Assembly (NCBI RefSeq): GCF_036046055.1
Contig: NZ_CP107939.1
Span: forward strand, 8,370,001-8,434,000
Source of the DNA: Nocardia sp. NBC_00403
GTDB lineage: Bacteria > Actinomycetota > Actinomycetes > Mycobacteriales > Mycobacteriaceae
Length of the DNA stretch: 64,000 nt
Reading direction: 5' to 3'
Under the pieces are notes generated by a model. The model was not told the origin of the DNA and searched no databases. It was given only the letters and a program-made list of their open reading frames with translations. Position numbers and translations under genes: made by a program. Positions 11,370-20,650 of this stretch are shown here, piece after piece (position 1 is the first letter of the stretch; every line of letters starts with the position of its first letter).

Positions 11370-11600
11370 TCAGTACAGCTGGCCGGTCCGCAAGTCCAAG
11401 GCACCGAACATATGCCGGACACCCTGGGTGCGGTCGTAGATCGCCCGCAACCGTTTCGGCCTGCCAGCGGCGAACCAGCTGCGGCCTGCTCGGGGCGGAC
11501 TACCAGGCGCGGCGGGTGCTGGACACACTCGAATCCTAGAACCAGCCGACATGTTTCCCGACCCAGCACCCCGAGCTCGTCTGGTAATCCCCCCGGGCGG
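11370..11600 (-). pseudogene. IS630-type transposase remnant
   Basis: On the minus strand, a stretch ending at 11370 reads RPKRLRAIYDRTQGVRHMFG followed by ALDLRTGQLY and a stop. This matches the R-x-R-x-T-Y-x-R-x-x-G-V-R-H-x-F-x-A-x-D-L block of IS630-family transposases. The preceding piece (LVVRPE, GFECV) and the following piece (EFRDFAV) continue the pattern in another frame, so at least two frameshifts are present. No terminal repeats or intact ends were seen. The rest of the 470-bp gap between 11299 and 11770 holds no gene I can support. Confidence 0.45.
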
Positions 11601-11770
11601 GTCATCAGGATCTGCCAGCAGCGTCGGCGCCGTCAAGACCTACCGTCCAGGCGCGGTCGCTGGTGATGTCATCGCTCGATCGACGGTGGACACCCCTCGA
11701 CTGAACGGCACCGCGTGGGCCTCGACGATCACGTCCGCAACCGAGGCGCGGGGGATTGTGGTGTAACGAG

Positions 11771-13198
11771 TTATGACTGGGTGAGGGCAGGCTGCCGCTG
11801 CGCTGAAGTACGGGCAGCGGCGCGGTGCGCGGCCAGGGCGGCCGCCACACCCAGAGCGGCGATGGCGGCGAGACCGAACTCGAGGAAACGGGCCGAGCGC
11901 AACGGGGAGGGTTCGCCGAGGTTCACCAACACGCCGGAGATGGCCGCGCCGAAGGCGGTGGCGATCAACTGCACGGTGCCGATCGCGGCGGCAGCCTGCT
12001 GCGCTTCGGCCGGATCGGGGCTGCTGGCCATGACCGCCGCCGACAAGTGCGGCCAGGCCAGGCCGATGCCCGCACCCGCGATCATCATGCACAGCACCCA
12101 CACCAGCAGGGTGGACAGGCCCGCGTGGCGGATCTGTGTGAGAGCGGTGAGCGTCAGACCGACAGTCAGCACGACGGGACCCGCCAGCCGCAGTCGATCG
12201 ACGGTGCCCGGCCGCTGCGCGCCCGCGCTGACGACCTGTGCCAGCGTCCAGCCCAATGATGCTGCCGCACCGACGAATCCGGCCGCCAGCGGGGCGAGCC
12301 CACCCAATTCCTGGGCGAAGAGCGGCACGAAGTTTTCCAGGCTGATACCGATCGCAACCGCGACCATGGTCAGGTAGATCCAGCGCAGCGGCGACCTTTT
12401 CACGAAGGTCAGGCGCGGCAGCACCGTCACCGCGGCGCGCCGCTCCCAGGTCAGGAATCCGGCCACGACCAGCAGCGCCGCCACGACACCGGCCGCGGTC
12501 CAACCGCCGCGTGGCAGCACGCCGGCGACGCTGACCAGCGCAGCGGCCGCCATCAACAGCGTCAGCGAGACCGCGGGAATCCGCTGCGCGTGACCGGATC
12601 TTCCGGTGCCGCGCAGCGCAATCGGCACGATCGCCCCGACCGATACCGTCAACACCGCAAGGCACGCGAACGCCAGCCGCCACGGCCCCAGCTGAGCGAA
12701 CACACCCCCCAGCGCCGGGCCGACGAACGTCCCCACACCCCACATCGCCGACACCAGCGCCGCCGCCCGGGCGCGCAGCGCGGCCGGATACGCCTGGTGA
12801 ATCACCGCGTACCCCAACCCCATCAGCAGGCCACCGCCCAACCCCTGGACCGCCCGGCCCACCAGCAGCAGCGACATGGACGGGCTCACTGTGCAGATCA
12901 CGGTGCCGATCGAGAACAGCCCGAACCCGGTCAGATACGACCCGACCGGACCGCGGGCGGCGAGCATCGCGCCCACCAGCGTCGACGACACGATCGAGGC
13001 CACCACGAAAACAGTCGTGGCCCAGGCCAAATAGCGCGCGCCACCGATCTCGCCGATCGCCGTCGGCAACAGGCTCGCAGTCACATAGCTACTGATGGCG
13101 TACAGGGCGGTGCCGCCGGCGAGCACGATCGTCACACCGAGACGGTCACGAGTCAACAGATCACCCCAACCGGGGCCGGATTCGGGCACAGAGCTCAT
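11771..13198 (-). CDS. MFS drug exporter, DHA2 (EmrB/QacA) type
   Basis: A 475-residue multi-pass permease with about 14 hydrophobic segments. Loop motif A-like sequence (GAMLAARGPVGS) and the motif C region (GRAVQGLGGGLLMGLGY, GVGTFVGPALGG) mark a proton-driven efflux pump of the major facilitator superfamily. Start ATG 13198 (MSSVPESGP). It is the last gene of a minus-strand series (BBE oxidase, then exporter, 99-bp spacing), which suggests export of a product or substrate of the neighbouring oxidoreductases. Substrate not predictable. Confidence 0.88.
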   Translation of the reverse strand: MSSVPESGPGWGDLLTRDRLGVTIVLAGGTALYAISSYVTASLLPTAIGEIGGARYLAWATTVFVVASIVSSTLVGAMLAARGPVGSYLTGFGLFSIGTVICTVSPSMSLLLVGRAVQGLGGGLLMGLGYAVIHQAYPAALRARAAALVSAMWGVGTFVGPALGGVFAQLGPWRLAFACLAVLTVSVGAIVPIALRGTGRSGHAQRIPAVSLTLLMAAAALVSVAGVLPRGGWTAAGVVAALLVVAGFLTWERRAAVTVLPRLTFVKRSPLRWIYLTMVAVAIGISLENFVPLFAQELGGLAPLAAGFVGAAASLGWTLAQVVSAGAQRPGTVDRLRLAGPVVLTVGLTLTALTQIRHAGLSTLLVWVLCMMIAGAGIGLAWPHLSAAVMASSPDPAEAQQAAAAIGTVQLIATAFGAAISGVLVNLGEPSPLRSARFLEFGLAAIAALGVAAALAAHRAAARTSAQRQPALTQS

Positions 13199-13297
13199 CG
13201 GGTCTTCTCAATCTCACTAGCAGCAGCAGAAATACGGGACAGCAGCGGGAACCGCATGCCCGCCAAAACGGCGGCCATGCCGACCGCGGACCCGGGG

Positions 13298-14608
13298 TCA
13301 GCCCAGAACAGGGAAGTTCGCGCGAATAACGTTGTGCGGATCACGGTTTCGCTTGATCTCCCGCAACCGCGCCAGCGTGTCCGGGTCGAACGCCGCGGCG
13401 GCGGACTCACCGGGAGCCAGGAACGTATAGGGCTTGGTGCCGGTGATTTGCGTCCCGAGCGCGTCGGTGATCTCCTCGAACCGGCCACGGATATCACCGA
13501 GCAGCTGCGGCAGCCCGAGTCCGAGCAGGTACAGCGCGTAGGGTTCGGTAACCGCGCCGCGCGCACCGCCGTCCGGCCGGTCCTGGGCGAGCGCACCGCC
13601 CAGGCCGCGGATCTGCACATTGAGCAGCGGTGCGACAGGTGCGTCGATGAGCGTCTTCACCACCGCGTCGTCGAGTTCGGTGAGCAGTTCGCCACGCGAG
13701 AGCGACGGGCTGGGGTCGGTGGGTTCGGCGGTGATTTTGCCGATCTCGGCTGGGCTCAGTTCGCCGCGGGTGTCGGCGACGGCGCCGTCGATCGCGTCGA
13801 GCCGGCTGGTCAGATGGCGTCCCTCGGCGGGATCACCGAGGTAGGCGAAGTCGATCGCGACGGTCGGCGCCACGCCTGGAATCTGATAGCGCTGCAACCA
13901 CACCGACAGCTCGGCGGGCGCGCCGGTGGTGAGTTCGGTGAACAGGTCGAAGACCTCGCGGGTGCGGTCGGCCGCCCACATCACCCGTCCGCCGTAGAGG
14001 CGGGGCAGCGCGAACAACTCGAACTCGAGACCGGTGACGATCGCGAAGTCGCCACCGCCGCCGCGCAATGCCCAGAACAGGTCCGGATCGGAATCGGCGG
14101 TGACTCGCTGCGGCCGCCCGGAGGCATCGACGACCTCGACGGCGCGCACCGCGTTCGCGGCCCACCCGTACTTTCGGGCGAACCAACCGAAACCGCCGCC
14201 CAGGGTGTATCCGGTCACACCCACGACCGGGTTGCTCCCGGCCAACCCCGTGAGCCCGTGCCCGGCCGCCGCGGCCTGCACCTGCCCCCACTGCACACCA
14301 CTGCCGACTCGTGCCACGCGCCGCTCGGCGTCGATGTCGATGCTGTCGAAGCGCGCAGTGCGGACCAGGATCGCGCCGTCGATATCGCCGGTCGCACCGT
14401 GCCCGGTCGGCTGCGTCACCACGGCACGACCCGCCCGCTGGGCGTACTCGAGTACCGCCGCCACATCCAGTGCGTCGGCCACCTCGACAACGCCGGCCAC
14501 GGACTGCGCGACTGCCGTGTTCCACGGCCGCGCCGCCTGATCGAAATCGGCGTCGCCCGGCAGGATCACACCGCCACGGACCGCAGTGCGCAAGTTCTCG
14601 ATAGACAT
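13298..14608 (-). CDS. FAD-linked oxidase, berberine-bridge-enzyme family
   Basis: A 436-residue flavoprotein of the PCMH/VAO fold. The FAD-binding half has TQPTGHGATG, GSGVQWGQVQ, GLAGSNPVVGVTGYTLGGG and WALRGGGGDFAIVT. The C-terminal BBE segment is LREIKRNRDPHNVIRANFPV. The usual covalent His and Cys positions appear to be H (GHG) and possibly none, since GVTGYTLGGG carries no Cys; a singly attached FAD is inferred. ATG 14608 follows a GAGG site at 14619-14616; a TTG at 14614 is less likely. Part of the flavoenzyme/exporter series. A fragment of a paralogue lies at 24023-24160. Confidence 0.88.
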   Translation of the reverse strand: MSIENLRTAVRGGVILPGDADFDQAARPWNTAVAQSVAGVVEVADALDVAAVLEYAQRAGRAVVTQPTGHGATGDIDGAILVRTARFDSIDIDAERRVARVGSGVQWGQVQAAAAGHGLTGLAGSNPVVGVTGYTLGGGFGWFARKYGWAANAVRAVEVVDASGRPQRVTADSDPDLFWALRGGGGDFAIVTGLEFELFALPRLYGGRVMWAADRTREVFDLFTELTTGAPAELSVWLQRYQIPGVAPTVAIDFAYLGDPAEGRHLTSRLDAIDGAVADTRGELSPAEIGKITAEPTDPSPSLSRGELLTELDDAVVKTLIDAPVAPLLNVQIRGLGGALAQDRPDGGARGAVTEPYALYLLGLGLPQLLGDIRGRFEEITDALGTQITGTKPYTFLAPGESAAAAFDPDTLARLREIKRNRDPHNVIRANFPVLG

Positions 14609-14614
14609 TCTCAA

Positions 14615-14987
14615 TCCTCATTCATCATTGTCGTGCTGGGTTGTCTACTGGTCGACGAAATAGGGCCCGCCGGTGTGACATGAGCTCCTCGCCAACGAAG
14701 TGACATCGCTTACTCGTTGCCGGGTGTCGATGGTGCGTCGACCGTCTTGCCTCCGAACTGCGCCCGGCGTGGCCTCCGAGACTACGAAGTGCGGCGCATC
14801 CGCGCTATCCGGCAAGTGCCCCTAGTTCTTCATGGTTTGCTGCACCATTGCCTATCCGGATTAGTTGGGCACATGCTGTACGGCCGAGCGCTCGAGGAAC
14901 GGCGGATCAGCACACTGGTGAGCCACGCTGAAGCCGGCCAGAGCGCTGCCCTGGAAACCGTGGCCGCAGCGACATGACCGAGCACGA
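14615..14987. other. Intergenic stretch without supported gene
   Basis: About 370 bases between the BBE oxidase start and the end of the flavin monooxygenase. A plus-strand open frame of 86 codons (14717-14977) has no recognisable motif and no ribosome-binding site. I see no clear hairpin or operator; it must hold the promoter of the BBE-exporter pair. Confidence 0.4.
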
Positions 14988-16202
14988 TCAGTAGTCCGCC
15001 AGGGTGATGGCGTTGGCGGCGCGCTCGATCGGTTTGATGATGGGGCGCAGGGCCAGGCCCTTCCAGGGCATGTGGCGGAGCATGCGGAGCATGGTGGTCT
15101 GGGTGCGGATGGCGCGGCGGTCGGTGGCGACCATCTGGGTGGCGTTGGACCAGCCGAGGGTTTGGTTGCGGGAGATGTAGTCGCTCATGGCTTCCTGGTA
15201 GCGGGGGAAGGCGGCGTCGTGGTCGCCCCTGGCCGCACGTAGTTCACCGGCCAGGACGTATGCGCCGACCAGGGCCATGCTGGTGCCTTGGCCGGACAGG
15301 GGGGACGGGCAGTAGGCGGCGTCACCGACGACGGCCACGCGGTTGTCCCACCAGTGGTCGAGGTGGATCTGGCTGACGGTATCGAAGTAGAAGTCGGGGG
15401 ATTCGGGCATGGCGCGCAACAGGTTCGGGGCTTCCCAGCCCGCGTCGGCGAAGGTTTCCATGACGAGGCGCTGTTGGGCGGCGATATCGCGGCGGTCGGG
15501 GAGCTGGTCGGGGGCCGGGAAAATGAACTGGGCCTTGGCGGTGGTGTGCTGGGTGCTGTAGAGCTGGACGACCTTGCCGGGGGTTGGGTGGACCAGTTCC
15601 CAGCGGTCCAGGCCGAGGTCGTTGGGGACCGAGAACGCGCAGACCGCCATGCCGGTGTGGCGGGCGAACTGCTCCTCGGGGCCGAAAGCAATGCGACGCA
15701 CGGCCGAATGCATGCCGTCGGCACCGATGACCAGGTCGAAAACGCGCGGGGCGGCATTGCGGAAGCCGACAGTCACACCGTCGGCGTGCTGGGCCATATC
15801 CGTGATCGAATCGCCGAACAGGTACTCGACATCGCCCTTGGTGGCATCGAAGAGGATGCGGGCGAGGTCGCCGCGCAGCACCTCGTCATCGCCGGGCGAG
15901 CGCAGGCCGATCAGCTCGGGGCCCAGCGTGGCGAGGGCCTTGCCGGACGCGTCGACCCAAGCGCCGCCGCGCATATCGGTGGAGGCTTGGCGCAGCTGCG
16001 GCATGAGGCCCATGCGCTCGACGACATCCATCGCCACACCGCGGATATCGACCTTGTAGCCGCCCTCGCGCAGCGTCTGCGACTGCTCGACGATGGTGAC
16101 GGTGAAGCCGTAGCGGGCCAGCCAGTAGGCGAGGGCCGGACCGGCGATGCTCGCGCCGGAGATGAGGACGGTCTTGTTGGTGAACTGCTGTGTCTCGGTC
16201 AT
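14988..16202 (-). CDS. FAD-dependent monooxygenase (PHBH/TetX-like)
   Basis: A 404-residue group A flavin monooxygenase. The dinucleotide fold begins VLISGASIAGPALAYWL with Glu ending the second strand (IVEQ). The DG motif is VIGADGMHSAVRR, and the GD motif VVGDAAYCPSPLSGQGTSMAL binds the FAD ribityl chain. There is no thioredoxin-like C-terminal domain, unlike the hydroxylase at 44341. The family hydroxylates aromatic or polyketide substrates, and some members inactivate antibiotics such as tetracycline or rifampicin. It lies 52 bases downstream of the AfsR/SARP regulator on the same strand, so co-transcription is likely. Substrate unknown. Confidence 0.88.
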   Translation of the reverse strand: MTETQQFTNKTVLISGASIAGPALAYWLARYGFTVTIVEQSQTLREGGYKVDIRGVAMDVVERMGLMPQLRQASTDMRGGAWVDASGKALATLGPELIGLRSPGDDEVLRGDLARILFDATKGDVEYLFGDSITDMAQHADGVTVGFRNAAPRVFDLVIGADGMHSAVRRIAFGPEEQFARHTGMAVCAFSVPNDLGLDRWELVHPTPGKVVQLYSTQHTTAKAQFIFPAPDQLPDRRDIAAQQRLVMETFADAGWEAPNLLRAMPESPDFYFDTVSQIHLDHWWDNRVAVVGDAAYCPSPLSGQGTSMALVGAYVLAGELRAARGDHDAAFPRYQEAMSDYISRNQTLGWSNATQMVATDRRAIRTQTTMLRMLRHMPWKGLALRPIIKPIERAANAITLADY

Positions 16203-16254
16203 GGAAAGTAGCTTCGCGGGGGCCGCTCACCGTGCCCTGACCATAGGCTCACCG

Positions 16255-19200
16255 TCACTCACCGACCAGTGCGGCCACCTCCTCGACGGTGCATCCGCGG
16301 CCCTTGCGGTAGGCCGCGAGGAATCCGGATTCACCCAGTTCGGAGCGGGTTTCGATGGTGATGCGGGCGACCTCACCATCGCCTTCGGAGCACAGACCGC
16401 GCAACGTTTCGGCGGCACCGAGCAGTTGGGCCGCACACTCCACATCGCCGCACGTGGCGGCCACTCCGGCCAAGCCCTCGACGGCCGTGGCCGCCACCGG
16501 TCGCAGATGGTGGCGGTGTGCGAGTTCGAAGGCCCTGCGATGTGTGGCGCGTCCCGCCTCCAGGTCGCCTTCGGAGACGGCGACCCAGCCCAGACCGATG
16601 AGCGCGCGGGCCCGGGCCTCGGTCGCGCCCACTGGGCCTTCGGATGCCAGGTTCAGGGCCGCGGTGTATCGCTCGCGAGCGCTCGACAGGTTCCCGCCGG
16701 CGCGGTCCAGATCGCCGAGCCCGCGAATCGCATTGGCGTGCATATCCGTCGCGCCCACCGAGCCGGACAGTTCGGCGGCGCGTTCGTAGGCGGCGCGGGC
16801 GGCGGCGGGGTCGCTGCCTGCCAAGATGTCACCACGGCGGTTGAGCAGATCGGCGGTGTCGTCGACGGTGCCCAGCTCGGTGTAGCGCTCCACGGCCTCA
16901 TCGATCAGGGCCACGGCGGCCGGTCGATCGCCGCGCCAGTCGGCAACCGCCGCAAGTTTGTCCAGCGCCGTGGCGATCGCCCAGCGGTCGCCGGTTGTGC
17001 GGAAACCGTCCAGGGCACCGTGGAATTCAGCCTCGGAGTCGAGAATGCGCCCGGACATGAGCAGGCGCAGCCCATCACCCAATCGGAGGAAAGCCTGCGA
17101 CCACGAGTCAGGCCCGAAGAGCAGTCGCGAACGATCCGGATCGACGGTTGCCATACCGCCCGCGATGGCGAGCAGAAACACCAGATGCGGTCGCCGCAAA
17201 GGGGTTCGGGATTCCGATACCGCCGCAGCCGCGCGTTCGATCGCCGCTCGCGACTCGCCGCCTGCCCGCGCCGCCACTGCCGCGCACAGCGCGTACTCCT
17301 CGACGGACGCAGAATCAACTCGAGGCAGTAGATGTTCGGCTATTTCGACCGCGTCGCCGGGCCGACCGTTCAACCACCAGTACCACGCCTGGGCGGCGAT
17401 GAGCCGTTGCGCCAGCGGCGGATCGGTACGCACCGCCCAGTGCAGCGCCGCTTGCAGATTGCCGTCATCGGCGGCCAGCCGCGCCAGCCAATCCAGCTGA
17501 TCGGCCCCGCGCAGCAGCGGGTCGGCTCGCTCGGCGAGGTCGGTGAAATACCGAGCGTGCGCGTCGAGCAGCCGCTCATGCTCGCCCGAGTCGATCGCCT
17601 GCCGGCGCGCGAACTCGCGAATGGTCTCCAGCATTCGGTAGCGGCCGCCGGTCACCTCCACCAGTGATTTGTCGGCCAGATCGTCGAGCAGTTCATCGGC
17701 ATCGTCGATATCGCAGACATCGCGCGCGGTCCGCGCGGTGGCTCCGCCCGCGAAGACCGAGAACCGTTGGGCCAGTAGCCGTTCAGCCGGGGCCAGGAAT
17801 TCCCAGCTCCACTCGACCACCGCCTGCAAGGTGCGATGGCGGGGCTCGACGGTACGGTCACCGCGGGCGAGCAGCCGGAAGCGGTCGCCGAGGCGCGCGT
17901 CGATCTCGCCGAGATCGAGGGTGCGCAGCCGGGCGGCGGCGAGTTCGAGGGCCAGCGGCAATCCGTCGAGGCGGGCGCAAACGCGCCGGACGACGCCGAT
18001 CGTCGCGGCATCCACGGCAAATCCGGGTCGCGCGGCGGCGGCGCGATCGGCGAACAACCGGACGCCGGCGCACTCGAGCTGCTCGGCCAATGCGGCATCG
18101 GCCGCGGCGACGGGTAGTTGCCCGACCGGGAAGACGGTTTCGCCGGTGATCCGCAAGGGTTCTCGGCTAGTGGCCAGCACGCGCAAACCAGGGCAGTCCA
18201 GCAGCAGCCGGTGCAGCAAGCGTGCGGTGTCGAGAATCAGGTGCTCGCAATTGTCGAGAATGATCAGCTGCGGTCGTTCGGCGAGCACCGCGCGCACGCG
18301 GCTCTCGATATCGCGGGGCTCCCCCGGGGTGTGCCCGCCGCTCTCCCGCCCACCCAACGCCGCGGCCACCGCCTGGACCACCTGCGCCCCGTCCACCAGC
18401 GGGGCCAGATCCACGAAGCACACCGGCCCCTCGGTGCGAGCGCCCGCTTCCAAGGCCAACCGCGTCTTGCCGGTCCCGCCCGGACCGGTCAGCGTCACCA
18501 GCCGGGACTGCGCGAGCAGCAGCGCTACCCGCGCCAATTCCGCATCGCGCCCGAAGAATCCGGTGAACGGCGTGGGCAGCCGCCGGACCGCGCGTTCGGG
18601 TGCGGCATCCGCGCGCAGGATCGCCAGATGCGCCTGCGCCAATTCCGCCGAGGGGTCGGCACCCAGTTCCTCGGCGAGCAGCTCCCGCCCCTCCTCGAAC
18701 AGCGCCAGTGCCTCCGCCTGCCGCCCCGCCCCGTACAGGGCCCGCATCAGCAAGGACCGTGCCCGCTCTCGAAGCGGGTGCGCCGCAACCATTTCGGGCA
18801 GGGTGGCCAGCGCTGCCCGGTGATCGCCCAGCGCCACCGCCGCCTCCGCGCGATCCTCCAGAGCCGCGAGCCGCGCCTCGGTGAGGCGAACAGTCTGCAC
18901 CGCGGCGAAGGGCGCATCCGCCACATCGGCAAGGGCCGGGCCGCGCCACAGCCGCGCGGCCTCGTCCAGCAAGACGGCAGCGGTGGCGAAATCCTTGTCG
19001 TGCACGGCCTTTCGACCGTCCTGAGTGAGTTGGACGAACCGATGCGCATCGACGTCCCGCGGTGCTACCGCCAATCGATACCCGGCAGCCGAGGACTCGA
19101 TGATCTCCTCGGTGCGGCCCGCTCTGCGCAGTGCACCCCGCAGCCGCGACACCTGCGCCTGCAGGGCATGCCCGGCATTGGCCGGTGGCTGCTCCCCGTA

Positions 19201-19350
19201 GAGACCATCGATCAACCGATCTCGCGACACGACGCGGCCGGCGTCGATCGCCAGCAGTGCCACCAGCGCCCGCACCTGCGGGCCGCCGACCGCGATCGGA
19301 CTCCCGTCGGCCAGGCGGACTTCGATGGGACCGAGGATTCCGAACTGCAC
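16255..19350 (-). CDS. AfsR/SARP-type transcriptional regulator with BTAD, ATPase and TPR regions
   Basis: A 1031-residue regulator. Residues 1-95 form an OmpR-like winged helix (MQFGILGPIEVRL, SRDRLIDGLYG), 98-245 a bacterial transcriptional activation domain (LWRGPALADVADAPF), and 262-600 an NB-ARC-like ATPase with Walker A GPGGTGKT (289-296) and Walker B LIILDNCEH. The C-terminal third is alanine-rich TPR-like repeats. This is the layout of large AfsR-type activators that often switch on secondary metabolism. GTG start at 19350. It is flanked by an SDR (upstream, 45 bp) and a flavin monooxygenase (downstream), which are the likely targets. Confidence 0.92.
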   Translation of the reverse strand: MQFGILGPIEVRLADGSPIAVGGPQVRALVALLAIDAGRVVSRDRLIDGLYGEQPPANAGHALQAQVSRLRGALRRAGRTEEIIESSAAGYRLAVAPRDVDAHRFVQLTQDGRKAVHDKDFATAAVLLDEAARLWRGPALADVADAPFAAVQTVRLTEARLAALEDRAEAAVALGDHRAALATLPEMVAAHPLRERARSLLMRALYGAGRQAEALALFEEGRELLAEELGADPSAELAQAHLAILRADAAPERAVRRLPTPFTGFFGRDAELARVALLLAQSRLVTLTGPGGTGKTRLALEAGARTEGPVCFVDLAPLVDGAQVVQAVAAALGGRESGGHTPGEPRDIESRVRAVLAERPQLIILDNCEHLILDTARLLHRLLLDCPGLRVLATSREPLRITGETVFPVGQLPVAAADAALAEQLECAGVRLFADRAAAARPGFAVDAATIGVVRRVCARLDGLPLALELAAARLRTLDLGEIDARLGDRFRLLARGDRTVEPRHRTLQAVVEWSWEFLAPAERLLAQRFSVFAGGATARTARDVCDIDDADELLDDLADKSLVEVTGGRYRMLETIREFARRQAIDSGEHERLLDAHARYFTDLAERADPLLRGADQLDWLARLAADDGNLQAALHWAVRTDPPLAQRLIAAQAWYWWLNGRPGDAVEIAEHLLPRVDSASVEEYALCAAVAARAGGESRAAIERAAAAVSESRTPLRRPHLVFLLAIAGGMATVDPDRSRLLFGPDSWSQAFLRLGDGLRLLMSGRILDSEAEFHGALDGFRTTGDRWAIATALDKLAAVADWRGDRPAAVALIDEAVERYTELGTVDDTADLLNRRGDILAGSDPAAARAAYERAAELSGSVGATDMHANAIRGLGDLDRAGGNLSSARERYTAALNLASEGPVGATEARARALIGLGWVAVSEGDLEAGRATHRRAFELAHRHHLRPVAATAVEGLAGVAATCGDVECAAQLLGAAETLRGLCSEGDGEVARITIETRSELGESGFLAAYRKGRGCTVEEVAALVGE

Positions 19351-19395
19351 GGTTCACAGTATGCCCGCGCATTCTCCTAGCTACCGGTTGGACGG

Positions 19396-20172
19396 CTACT
19401 GGGCACCGATGGCCGGGCTGATGGCGGTGCCGCCGCTCACATCGACCACATTGGCGGTGATCCAGCGGGCATCCTCGGAGGCGAGGAAGGCCACCACATC
19501 GGCGATATCTGCGGGCTGCCCCACCCGGCCCAGCGCGGTCATGGCACTGATGCTGGCCCGCACCTGCGGATTGCCATCGAGGAAGGCGGCCATCCCCTCG
19601 GTCTCGGTCGCACCGGCGGCCACCGCGTTCACGGTGATACCGCGCGGACCGAGCTGTACCGCGAGGGTTTTGGTGAGCACATCGATCGCCCCCTTGCTCA
19701 TGGCGTAGGCCACCTGCGACGGGGCCGCCACCCGCGGTGCGCACGAGGAGATATTGACAATGCGACCGCCATCGCGCAGCAGTGGCATCGCCTGCTGCGA
19801 AATGAACAGCGGCGCGGCTACATTCACTGCGAAGAGGCTGTCCACCGCCGCCGGGGTCAGTTGCTCGATCGAGCCGTTGCCACCGCCGCCGCCCGCATTG
19901 TTCACCAGAATGTCCAGCCGTCCGTCCGGCAGGCTCTTCGTCAGCTCGGCGAACAGCACGTCGATTCCGGCGGGCGTGCTCAGGTCGGCGCGGATAGCGA
20001 ACGCCTGCCCACCCGCCGCGCCGATTTCCGCGACGGTCTTCGCTGCCGCTTCGTCATCGTGTCCGTAGTGCACCGCGACCACCGCGCCGTTCGCCGCCAA
20101 CCGCAGGGCGATGGCGCGGCCGATTCCGCGAGAAGCGCCGGTGACGAGGGCGAACTTACCGATCTGAGACAT
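19396..20172 (-). CDS. SDR-family oxidoreductase
   Basis: A classical short-chain dehydrogenase of 258 residues using NAD(P)H. The cofactor loop is TGASRGIG (11-18), the NNAG motif is at 91-94, and the catalytic Ser143, Tyr156 and Lys160 (YAMSK) are in register. The C-terminus is typical of beta-ketoacyl-ACP-reductase-like members (WITANVVDVSGGTAI). ATG 20172 has an AGGAG site. It heads the minus-strand series SDR - AfsR regulator - flavin monooxygenase and is divergent from LysR, making it a plausible target of either regulator. Confidence 0.92.
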   Translation of the reverse strand: MSQIGKFALVTGASRGIGRAIALRLAANGAVVAVHYGHDDEAAAKTVAEIGAAGGQAFAIRADLSTPAGIDVLFAELTKSLPDGRLDILVNNAGGGGGNGSIEQLTPAAVDSLFAVNVAAPLFISQQAMPLLRDGGRIVNISSCAPRVAAPSQVAYAMSKGAIDVLTKTLAVQLGPRGITVNAVAAGATETEGMAAFLDGNPQVRASISAMTALGRVGQPADIADVVAFLASEDARWITANVVDVSGGTAISPAIGAQ

Positions 20173-20650
20173 TGGAACTCCTGTGCTCGGGTTTGTTTCC
20201 TTGACACAGACGTTCGCCGACCGCTCTCACCAAACCCTCACCGTGTGCTCACGGACGGTGATTTCGCCCAATCACCCGATCGCGGAGGATGAGCGGGACC
20301 ATACCTACCCAGCAGTCTGGACCGATCCAGACCGAATCTCTCAATTCGAAACGAACCCGGGAGGCCGGTCATCATCGGGATGAATCCCGCACAAACGCTC
20401 GGCCACGATCGGAACCGACTCCTCAGCGTGCACCAGGTGAATTCCAGCCATGCTGCCAGACAACAACTCCCGGCCCTATCGGTCAGATGCCCCCAGTTCG
20501 CGTATAGGAGACACGCTCTAGGCAGCCGTGGCGCGTTCGCGTTGGTCGCCGCGGCCTCGACGCTGACGAACTCGTTCGCTCCGGGGAGTGTGCCGCCCCT
20601 TGCGAGCGAGCTGATCGCAATACCGATATCGAAACCGATATCGTCGCAGC
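20173..20650. other. Divergent SDR/LysR spacer without gene
   Basis: About 480 bases. It contains a perfect small inverted repeat, GTCTGGA (20315-20321) and TCCAGAC (20326-20332), with a 4-base gap, suitable as an operator. It also contains the direct repeat before lysR that is listed separately. Open frames here have no supportable coding character. Confidence 0.4.
20622..20643. promoter_or_regulatory. Tandem ACCGATATCG repeat ahead of lysR
   Basis: ACCGATATCG occurs at 20622-20631 and again at 20634-20643, a 12-bp period, each copy containing the palindrome CGATATCG. It ends 7 bases before the GTG of the LysR gene, so binding there would block its own translation or transcription start. 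It may be an autoregulatory site. Confidence 0.45.

Noticed and set aside
12590..14683. 697-codon plus-strand open frame
   Set aside because: Antisense to the exporter and BBE oxidase, low-complexity Arg/His/Gln; both underlying genes have clear motifs.
14717..14977. 86-codon frame in the BBE/monooxygenase gap
   Set aside because: No ribosome-binding site, no motif and unremarkable composition.
18118..19744. Long open frames on both strands over the AfsR-type gene
   Set aside because: Shadows of the 1031-residue regulator, whose domains are unambiguous.
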